Shown here one piece after another: positions 28,961 to 36,173 of a stretch of 36,173 bases of DNA; within the stretch, counting starts at the first letter, position 1; each line of letters starts with the position of its first letter. The DNA is from Thermoleophilaceae bacterium (GTDB lineage Bacteria > Actinomycetota > Thermoleophilia > Solirubrobacterales > Thermoleophilaceae), in contig JAICRZ010000009.1 of NCBI GenBank assembly GCA_025937135.1, positions 1-36,173 on the forward strand, written 5' to 3'. Both the position numbers and the translations under genes were made by a program. The notes below the pieces were generated by a model. The model did no database searches, was not told the DNA's origin, and was given only the letters and a program-made list of their open reading frames with translations.

Positions 28961-30922
28961 CTATTCCGAAGTCGCCTCAGCCTTGGGCTTGCTCCGGCCC
29001 CGTCCCCCGCGCCGCCCGCGGCGCCGTGGCTTCGGCTTCTCCTCACCATCCGATTCGCCGCCGGCATCCGCAGAGGCCTTCGCCTCCTCGGCCGCGGCGT
29101 CCACGGTGGCCTGCTCCTCGGCGCTGAGGTCGGCCAGGACGCCCGCCGCGGCGGTGCGGCCGACCGACTCGATCCGCACGAGCCGCTTCTCGCCGATGAA
29201 GCGCCCGGCGCCGGCGACGGCGATCGTGTAGCCGTCGACCTTCGCGACCGCGTCGTCCTCGGCGTACATGTGCGGCTCGTCGATCTTCACGAGGACCTCC
29301 TCGCCCTCGCGGAACGGGAGCGCGCGCTGCTCGACCTCCTCGCGGCTGCCCTCCTGGGTGACGGCGAAGTGGTCCACCGGCAGCCCCTCGGAGCCCTCGA
29401 AGTGAAAGCGCTTGCCGGTCTCGCGCTCGATCTCGATCAGCGGCCGCCCGGGCCCGTTCACGAGCAGGTGGGTGACGCGCGGGTTGATCTGGACGAGGAA
29501 CGCCTCGACCGACGGCTTGTCGGCGGCCAGCTCGCGCAGCTTGCGCTCGATCTCGATCGCCACCGTCTCCTCCGACAGCACGACGCCCTCGCCGTCGCAG
29601 GTCGGGCAGATCTTCGTGAGGATCTCGCGCACGCCGTCGGTCACGTTCTGGCGCGTCATCTCGACGAGGCCGAGCGGCGAGATCTCCATGACGTAGGTCT
29701 TCGTGCGGTCCTCGTCGAGCTGCTTGCGCAGCGTCTTCAGCACGGCGTCGCGGTTGCGCGCGCGGGACATGTCGATGAAGTCGATGACGATGATCCCGCC
29801 GATGTCGCGCAGGCGCAGCTGGCGGACGACCTCCTCGGCCGCCTCGAGGTTGGTCCGCGTGATGGTGTCCTCGAGCCTCGCCTGCTTGCCGCGCCCGGTG
29901 AACGAGCCCGAGTTGATGTCGATCACCGTCATCGCCTCGGCGTAGTCGATGATCAGGTAACCGCCCGAGGGCAGGTCCACCCGCCGCGAGAGCGTCGACT
30001 TGACCGCCTCCTCGAGGCCGTACATCTCCCAGAGCGAGTCGTCGCCCTCGTACAGCTCGAGGCGGTCGAGCAGCTCCGGCGCGGTCCGGGTGAAGAACGA
30101 GTTGAGACGCTCGTACTGCTTCTGATCGTCGACGATCGCCTTCTCGAACTGCGCCGAGAAGATGTCGCGCACGACGCGTACCGACAGGTCGGCCTCCTGG
30201 AAGACCATGGCCGGCGCGGTGGCGTCCCCCGCGCGCTTCTGGAGCAGCTCGTAGAGCTTGAACAGGTACTTGATCTCGCGCTCGAAGTCCTCCTTCGTCG
30301 CGCCGGACGCCGCGGTGCGGATGATCGCGCCGCCGTCCTGGAGGTCGAGCCCCTTCGCCTGCTTGCGCAGCCGGTCGCGCTCCTTGTCCGACAGCCGCCG
30401 GGAGACCCCGACGCCCTCGCCCTGCGGCACGTATACGAGGTAGCGCCCGGCGATCGAGAGCTGCATCGACAGGCGGGCCCCCTTCGTCTTCAGGGGGTCC
30501 TTCATGACCTGCACGATGATCTCCTGGCCGGGCTTCAGGAGCTGCGAGATCTTCGCGCCCTTCGATCCGGTCCGGCCGCGGCGGGCGATCTCCACGCCCG
30601 GCATCACGATGTCGTCGACGTGCAGGAAGCCGTTCTTGTCGAGGCCGATGTCGACGAACGCCGCCTCGAGGCCGGGCAGGACGTTGTCGACCTTGCCCTT
30701 GTAGATGTTTCCGACGATCGAGCGCGATCCGCGCCGCTCGATGTACATCTCGGATGTCCGCCAGCCGGCGGGCACCTGCGGCTTGCGCGCCCGGCCTCCG
30801 CGGCCGCGCCGGCGCGCAGCCGGCTTGTCGTCCTTACTCGGTGCTGAGGGCTCGCCCTCCGCCTCGAGTATTCCGACGCGGGTTTCGCCACGTTCGACCG
30901 TGACGATCACTTGCTTTTTCAA
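28961..30922 (-). CDS. Ribonuclease E/G family
   Basis: IERRGSRSIVGNIYKGKVDNVLPGLEAAFVDIGLDKNGFLHVDDI...IIRTAASGA...GGYLIIDYAEAMTVIDINSGSFTG...IVIDFIDMSRARNRDAVL...CPTCDGEG; basic C-terminal tail. Confidence 0.96.
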   Translation of the reverse strand: MKKQVIVTVERGETRVGILEAEGEPSAPSKDDKPAARRRGRGGRARKPQVPAGWRTSEMYIERRGSRSIVGNIYKGKVDNVLPGLEAAFVDIGLDKNGFLHVDDIVMPGVEIARRGRTGSKGAKISQLLKPGQEIIVQVMKDPLKTKGARLSMQLSIAGRYLVYVPQGEGVGVSRRLSDKERDRLRKQAKGLDLQDGGAIIRTAASGATKEDFEREIKYLFKLYELLQKRAGDATAPAMVFQEADLSVRVVRDIFSAQFEKAIVDDQKQYERLNSFFTRTAPELLDRLELYEGDDSLWEMYGLEEAVKSTLSRRVDLPSGGYLIIDYAEAMTVIDINSGSFTGRGKQARLEDTITRTNLEAAEEVVRQLRLRDIGGIIVIDFIDMSRARNRDAVLKTLRKQLDEDRTKTYVMEISPLGLVEMTRQNVTDGVREILTKICPTCDGEGVVLSEETVAIEIERKLRELAADKPSVEAFLVQINPRVTHLLVNGPGRPLIEIERETGKRFHFEGSEGLPVDHFAVTQEGSREEVEQRALPFREGEEVLVKIDEPHMYAEDDAVAKVDGYTIAVAGAGRFIGEKRLVRIESVGRTAAAGVLADLSAEEQATVDAAAEEAKASADAGGESDGEEKPKPRRRGRRGGRGRSKPKAEATSE

Positions 30923-30931
30923 GAGTTCCTC

Positions 30932-32134
30932 TCATGCGATGAGATCGCGACCCTTGGCTGCGCTGGCGGTCCTTGCCTGGGCATGCACCGACTGCAGTAG
31001 GCCAATGGCCATGAAGGTGACGATTACGGAGGAGCCGCCGTAGCTCATGAGGGGCAGCGGTACTCCTGTGATGGGCATGATCCCGATGGTCATGCCGACG
31101 TTGACGAAGACCTGGAACATCAGCATCGCGGCTATTCCGCCCACGATCAGTGCTCCGTACAGGTTCTTGGCCATTGTCAGAATCCTCAGCGCCCTCCATA
31201 TGAGGAGGGCGTACAAGGCAAGTATGAGCGCACCACCGGCGAAACCGAATTCCTCGCCCACCACGGAGAAGATGAAGTCCGTGTGGTGCTCAGGAATGAA
31301 GTTCAGCTTCGTCTGCGTGGCACCTTCCTGGCCCCGGCCCGTCTTCTGGCCGGCGCCGATCCCCACGATCGACTGCTTGAGCTGATACCCCTGCTTGCGC
31401 GGGTCGTCGGTGGGGTTGACGAACGCCGTGAGGCGATCGACCTGGTAGGGCTTGAGCACCTGGACGCCGACCGCGGGCGCGCCCACGAGCACGACCGCGA
31501 CGGCACCCGTGGCGATCGCCCCGAGTACGACGAAGTGCGTCCACTTGGTGCCCGCGACGAACAGCACGGCCACGGCGATCGCGATGTACACGAGTCCCGA
31601 GCCGAGATCCGGCTGCATCACGACCAATATCGCGGGCAGGATGGCGAGCAGCAGGATGCGCGAGGTCGTCTCGACCTCGGAGAGCCTCCTCATCCGCTCG
31701 ACCATGAAGGCCGACAGAGCGACCACGAGCAGCACCTTGCCCAGCTCCGACGGCTGAAGGTTGAAGAACGGCAGCGGGATCCAGCGCTGCGATCCCTTGG
31801 CTGCGGTGCCGATCGCAAGCACCACGAGGATCAGGGCGATCATCGTGCCGTAGATGCCGAAGCGCCACTCGCGCAGCCGCGAGTAGTCCATCCGCGAGAG
31901 CCCGAGCATCAGCACCACGCCGACGATCCCGTAGGCGAGCTGGCGGTAGAGGTAGTAGTGCGGGTTTCCGGGGACGTCGTCGCGGGTCGCGTTGCCGACG
32001 ACGTAGACCGAGCAGGCGATCAGGCCGAGCGTGGCGAGCAGCAGCAGCGGGTCGATGCGCAGCCTCGGCATCGCGGCGACCCGCTCGCGCGGCTCCCGGA
32101 AGTCCTTGACGGTGGTTCCGAGCGTGGCGCTCAT
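30932..32134 (-). CDS. rodA: Rod shape-determining protein RodA (SEDS family)
   Basis: IDPLLLLATLGLIACS...GSQRWIPLPFFNLQPSELGKVLLVVALSAFM...IPEHHTDFIFSVVGEEFGFAGG...GIMPITGVPLPLMSYGGSSVI. Confidence 0.96.
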   Translation of the reverse strand: MSATLGTTVKDFREPRERVAAMPRLRIDPLLLLATLGLIACSVYVVGNATRDDVPGNPHYYLYRQLAYGIVGVVLMLGLSRMDYSRLREWRFGIYGTMIALILVVLAIGTAAKGSQRWIPLPFFNLQPSELGKVLLVVALSAFMVERMRRLSEVETTSRILLLAILPAILVVMQPDLGSGLVYIAIAVAVLFVAGTKWTHFVVLGAIATGAVAVVLVGAPAVGVQVLKPYQVDRLTAFVNPTDDPRKQGYQLKQSIVGIGAGQKTGRGQEGATQTKLNFIPEHHTDFIFSVVGEEFGFAGGALILALYALLIWRALRILTMAKNLYGALIVGGIAAMLMFQVFVNVGMTIGIMPITGVPLPLMSYGGSSVIVTFMAIGLLQSVHAQARTASAAKGRDLIA

Positions 32135-32146
32135 CGCTAGTGGAGG

Positions 32147-34057
32147 CTACCCATGGAGGTTGATGCCTGACGTGTCGAGCGGTTTCGACTGCTTGACCTT
32201 GACGTTGAAGAGCGCCCCGATGATCTTCTTGGCGGCCGGCGCGGCCGAGTCGACGCCGAAGCCGCCGTTCTCGATCGTCACCGCGATCACATAGCGCGGG
32301 TTGGGGTACGGCGCCAGCGCGATGTACCACGACTGGTCGCCCTGGCCGTTGCGCTGGGCGGTGCCGGTCTTGCCGGCCACCTTGATCGGGAAGCTGTGGT
32401 CGGCGCCGAACACGGGGTACGAGGTGCCGCTCGGCTGCTCCGCCGCGGCGCTGAGGCCGTCGAGGATCGCCTGGCGGTAGGCGGACTTGATCGCGACGCG
32501 GCGCGCCGCCGGCGTGCGCATCTCCTGGATCGCGCGGCCCGCCGCGTCCTCCACGCGGAGGCCGAGGTGCGGCCGCACGACGCGCCCGCCGTTGGCGATC
32601 GCCGCGTAGGCCACGGCCATCTGGAGCGGGTCGGCCTGGAGGTCGCCCTGCCCGATCGCGAGGTTGACGTTGTCGCCCACCGACCACGGCCGGTTCCAGA
32701 GCCAGTACTTCTTCGGGTTCTTCTGGTAGAGCTTGTTGAGCCGGTTGCGCCACGCCGCGCTCGGCAGCAGCCCCGGCGACTCGCCGGGCAGGTCGATCCC
32801 GGTCTTGCGGCCGATGCCGAGCCGCGAGGCCCAGCGCTGGAGCGCCTGGCCGTCGCCCGCCGAGTTCAGCTCGAAGCCGAGGTGGTAGAAGAAGACGTCG
32901 CTCGAGACCTGGAGCGCGCGGCGCAGCGCCACGGTGCCGTAGGCCGCATTCCCCGCGTTGTGCAGCGTGAGCCCGCCGCCGAGCGAGAACGAGCCGCTGT
33001 CGTTGTACGGCGTGTCCGGCGTCGTGACGCCCGACTCGAGCGCGGCCACCGAGGTGATCGGCTTGAAGGTGGAGCCGGTCGGATAGGCGCCCTGCGTGGC
33101 GCGGTTTGCCAGCGGCGCGCCGTTGGCGCTGCTCGTGAGGCGGTTGTAGTCCGACTGCTTGATCGTCTTGGCGAAGATGTTCGGGTCGAATGACGGCTCG
33201 CTGCCGAGCGCGCGGATCTCGCCCGAGTGGATGTCCATCGCCACGAACGCGCCGCGGCGGCCCGCGAGCGCCTGCTGGCCGGTCTGCTGGACGCCGTAGT
33301 CGACGGTGAGCCGCAACTGCTTCCCCGATTTCGGCGCGCGCTTGGTGAGGTCGCCCTTCAGGTTGCCGAGCGCGTCGACCTGCACGCGGTCGGCGCCGTC
33401 GACGCCGCGCAGGTAGCGGTCGTACTCCGACTCGATCCCCGACTGGCCGACGCGGTCGTTCATCTGCACGCCGCGGTAGCGCTTCTGCTTGAGCTCGCCC
33501 GCGGTGACCGGCCCGACCGTGCCGAACAGGTGCGCGCCGATCTCCTTGTGCGGATAGGACCGGAAGAAGACCTGCTCGACGGTGACCCCCGGGTAGTCCT
33601 CCTGATGCTCGAGGATGTACGAGTAGACGGGCCCGGAGACGTCGTTCTTGACCGTCGCGTTCGAGAACGGCACGGCCTTGAACTGCTTGTTCACGTCGTG
33701 GATCAGCGAGCGCGGCTTCTCGCCGAGGACGCGCGAGAGGTTGTCGAAGACGCGGCGCTTGCCCGCGGCGTCGGTGGGCAGCTTGGCGGGGTTCACCTTG
33801 ACGGCGTAGCCGGAGCGGTTTTCCACGAGGAGCTTGCCGTTGCGGTCCACGATCCGGCCGCGCGGCGCCTGCACGACGATGTCGCGGACGCGGTTGTTGT
33901 TGGCCTCCGCCAGGTAGCGGTCGCCCGAGAGCACCTGGAGGTACCAGAGGCGGAAGAAGACGATGCCGAACATCACGAGCGCGACCCCGCCGATGATCGC
34001 CACGCGCAGCGCGAGCTGCGGCGACATGGGCCGGTCGTTCTCGCGGTACATCATCAT
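32147..34057 (-). CDS. mrdA: Penicillin-binding protein 2 (peptidoglycan D,D-transpeptidase)
   Basis: TGSTFKPITSVAALESG (SxxK), SSDVFFYHLG, KVAGKTGTAQ (KTGT); dimerisation domain at the N-terminus. Confidence 0.96.
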   Translation of the reverse strand: MMMYRENDRPMSPQLALRVAIIGGVALVMFGIVFFRLWYLQVLSGDRYLAEANNNRVRDIVVQAPRGRIVDRNGKLLVENRSGYAVKVNPAKLPTDAAGKRRVFDNLSRVLGEKPRSLIHDVNKQFKAVPFSNATVKNDVSGPVYSYILEHQEDYPGVTVEQVFFRSYPHKEIGAHLFGTVGPVTAGELKQKRYRGVQMNDRVGQSGIESEYDRYLRGVDGADRVQVDALGNLKGDLTKRAPKSGKQLRLTVDYGVQQTGQQALAGRRGAFVAMDIHSGEIRALGSEPSFDPNIFAKTIKQSDYNRLTSSANGAPLANRATQGAYPTGSTFKPITSVAALESGVTTPDTPYNDSGSFSLGGGLTLHNAGNAAYGTVALRRALQVSSDVFFYHLGFELNSAGDGQALQRWASRLGIGRKTGIDLPGESPGLLPSAAWRNRLNKLYQKNPKKYWLWNRPWSVGDNVNLAIGQGDLQADPLQMAVAYAAIANGGRVVRPHLGLRVEDAAGRAIQEMRTPAARRVAIKSAYRQAILDGLSAAAEQPSGTSYPVFGADHSFPIKVAGKTGTAQRNGQGDQSWYIALAPYPNPRYVIAVTIENGGFGVDSAAPAAKKIIGALFNVKVKQSKPLDTSGINLHG

Positions 34058-34647
34058 CAGCGATTGACCTCCAGGCCGCGCAGGCCGAGCGGGCCGGCCG
34101 CGGTGGGCTCGGCGCCGGCGCGGCGGCGCATCCGCTGGAGCGGGTCGACCGCCAGGACCGGCCGCAGCGTGCGGCGCACGAGCGCGAAGAAGGGCAGCGC
34201 GATCGCCACGTTCAGGAGCGTCGTGATCACGGCCTGACGGAGCACGAGGATGCTCACGCTGGCGCCGATCTCGAGCATGAAGCTCACGCCTGCGACCGCC
34301 GCCAGGTAGCCCGCGGTGGCTGCGGCCGCGACGGGGATCGGCAGCAACCCGTGCGCCGGGTCGCGCAGATCGCGGTAGCGCCCCACGCCGTAGCCGAGCG
34401 CGGTGAGCACGAGCGAGCTGAGTCCGAGCGTCTGCCCGATCGCCAGGTCGAGCAGGATGCCGGTCGTGAAGCCCACGAGCGCGCCGCTGATCGAGCCGGC
34501 GTAGATCGCCACGGCCGCGACGAACAGCGGTACGAGGTCGATGGTCCCGCCCAGGATCGGCATCGACTGGATGCCCGAGATCTGGACGACGACCACGAGC
34601 AGCACCAGCACGCCCGTTCGCACGAATGCTCCGGGCGTGAGGGTCAC
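34057..34647 (-). CDS. mreD: Rod shape-determining protein MreD
   Basis: Small multi-TM protein between mreC and mrdA; YAGSISGALVGFTTGILLDLAIGQTLGLSSLVLTALGYGVGRYR. Confidence 0.92.
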   Translation of the reverse strand: MTLTPGAFVRTGVLVLLVVVVQISGIQSMPILGGTIDLVPLFVAAVAIYAGSISGALVGFTTGILLDLAIGQTLGLSSLVLTALGYGVGRYRDLRDPAHGLLPIPVAAAATAGYLAAVAGVSFMLEIGASVSILVLRQAVITTLLNVAIALPFFALVRRTLRPVLAVDPLQRMRRRAGAEPTAAGPLGLRGLEVNR

Positions 34648-35534
34648 GGCGTGCTCGCCCCCGGGACCGGCGTCGGCTGCTTCAGCTTGTTGGTGATGAC
34701 CTGCACGTAGTCGAGCCTGCGGAAGTCCGCGAACGGCTTGATGTGCACCTGGCGGTAGAGCTCGAGCTCGTTGCTCGACACCTTGCTCACCCGGCCGATC
34801 GGGATGCCCTTGGGGTAGATCGAGTCCAGCTTCCCAGATGCGAACCCCGACGTGGCCACGTTCTGCCCCACGCTCACCGCATGCCCCTTCGCGATGAAGT
34901 CCAGTCGCATGTCGTTCGGGTCGCCTAGCGAGGCGCGCACCACGCCCCCGGCGCCGCCGGGCTCGACCTGCGCGGAGACGTTCATCGAGGAGTCGGTGAT
35001 CAGCGTGACCGTCGCGGTGCCGCCGTTCACGCTCGTGACCTTGCCGATCAGGCCGTCGCCGGTCACGACCGGCTGGTCGCGCTTGATGCCGTCGCCGCTG
35101 CCCTTGTTGATCTGGATCGTCGAATACCAGGCGGTCGGGGACTTCCAGATGACCCGCGCCTCGAGCCGGCTGCCCGAGTCGATGCCGAGGCGGTCGTCGA
35201 GGGCGAGCTGCTTGCGCAGCTGGACATCGTCACGCGAGGCGGCCTGCGCGGCCACGAGCTGCTGGCGCGTCGCGTCGAGCTGCTTCTTGAGGTCCTTGTT
35301 CTGGCCCTTGGCGTCGAACACGTCGCCGAACCAGCCGGCGAGGTTGCGGATCGGCTTGAAGGCGATGCTCGCACCCGACTCGATCGGCGACAGCACCGTC
35401 TGGATGCCGCCCTGGAAGCGGTGCAGCGGGCCACCCGTGCTCTCGCCGAAGTAGCCGGTCAGCATGATTATCGAAAGGCCCACCAGCACGGCGAGGACTG
35501 CCCGGCGCCTGCGGACCACTTGCTTGTCGTACAC
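34644..35534 (-). CDS. mreC: Rod shape-determining protein MreC
   Basis: N-terminal TM plus coiled coil; RVIWKSPTAWYSTIQINKGSGDGIKRDQPVVTGDGLIGKVTSVNGGTATVTLITDSSMNVSAQV. Confidence 0.95.
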   Translation of the reverse strand: MYDKQVVRRRRAVLAVLVGLSIIMLTGYFGESTGGPLHRFQGGIQTVLSPIESGASIAFKPIRNLAGWFGDVFDAKGQNKDLKKQLDATRQQLVAAQAASRDDVQLRKQLALDDRLGIDSGSRLEARVIWKSPTAWYSTIQINKGSGDGIKRDQPVVTGDGLIGKVTSVNGGTATVTLITDSSMNVSAQVEPGGAGGVVRASLGDPNDMRLDFIAKGHAVSVGQNVATSGFASGKLDSIYPKGIPIGRVSKVSSNELELYRQVHIKPFADFRRLDYVQVITNKLKQPTPVPGASTP

Positions 35535-35552
35535 GGGTAGGTGTCTCCCGGA

Positions 35553-36173
35553 CTAGTAGCGGCGTCGCTGCCTGGAGTTGCGGTTCGAGCGGTGGATGGC
35601 CTCGAACTCCTCCAGCGAGCGCCCGGAACCGACCGCCACGCACGTTAGCGGCGATTCCGCAAGATGAGCAGGCATTTGGGTCTCGTCGCGCAAACGGTCC
35701 TCCAGACCCTGCAGGAGCGATCCTCCACCGGCGAGCATGATGCCGCGGTCCATGATGTCCGCGGCCAGCTCCGGCGGCGTGCGATCGAGGGTCTCCTTCA
35801 CGGCGTCGACGATCGCCTGAACCGGCTCGTCGAGCGCCATGCGGACCTCCTCGCTCGTCAGCACCACCGTCTTCGGAAGCCCGGAAACGAGGTCACGCCC
35901 CCGGATCTCCGCCTGCATCTCCTCCTCCAGCGGGAAGGCCGAGCCGATCTCCAGCTTGACCTCCTCCGCCGTCTGCTGCCCGATCATCAGCTTGTACTCG
36001 CGCTTCACGTAGTTGATGATCGCCTCGTCCAGCTCGTCGCCGCCGATGCGGATCGACTGCGAGACCACGATTCCGCCGAGCGAGATCACCGCGACCTCGC
36101 TCGTGCCGCCGCCGATGTCCACGACCATGTTCCCGGTCGGCTCCCCAACGGGCAGCCCGGCGCCGATCGCGGC
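35553..36173 (-). CDS. mreB: Rod shape-determining protein MreB, partial (N-terminus beyond window)
   Basis: [79 protein letters not shown]...[18 protein letters not shown]. Confidence 0.97.
   Translation of the reverse strand, partial: AAIGAGLPVGEPTGNMVVDIGGGTSEVAVISLGGIVVSQSIRIGGDELDEAIINYVKREYKLMIGQQTAEEVKLEIGSAFPLEEEMQAEIRGRDLVSGLPKTVVLTSEEVRMALDEPVQAIVDAVKETLDRTPPELAADIMDRGIMLAGGGSLLQGLEDRLRDETQMPAHLAESPLTCVAVGSGRSLEEFEAIHRSNRNSRQRRRY

Noticed and set aside
28691-30847. 718-codon plus-strand ORF opposite rplU and RNase E/G
   Set aside because: Antisense shadow in high-GC coding DNA, not supported by any family signature.

Overview
High-GC bacterial chromosome segment, actinobacterial by gene content and possibly Thermoleophilia-like (taxonomy is inference). 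Most genes lie on the minus strand. The core content is: a recQ-like fragment, lepA, murJ, rpsT, an ABC-2 exporter, holA, comEC, comEA, a polyamine block (LOG-family gene, speA-like, speB, acyP), rsfS-nadD-proB-obgE, rpmA-rplU, rne/rng, and rodA-mrdA-mreDCB (mreB partial). Accessory genes interrupt this core: a polysaccharide deacetylase, a WD40/TolB-like secreted protein, a TetR-GT1-SnoaL operon, an HD-GYP protein with a degenerate GGDEF, a GGDEF cyclase, EamA, XRE-cupin, a DsbA-like isomerase and two GNATs. The strongest candidate for an undescribed system is at 21204-21751. There a small PD-(D/E)XK-like nuclease ORF runs in frame, with zero spacer, through a same-strand tRNA-Ala(GGC) gene and its hairpin terminator, and its stop codon lies just past the U-tract. 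A perfect 7+7 bp dyad sits directly before its start codon. Other notable points: two genes (nadD and the LOG-family gene) whose conserved N-termini have no in-frame ATG/GTG/TTG upstream, a shared 7-bp tandem repeat at two intergenic sites, a degenerate GGDEF that keeps an RxxD I-site fused to HD-GYP, and several extremely compact gene junctions. No database or folding tools were available; family calls come from motif recognition in the supplied translations.
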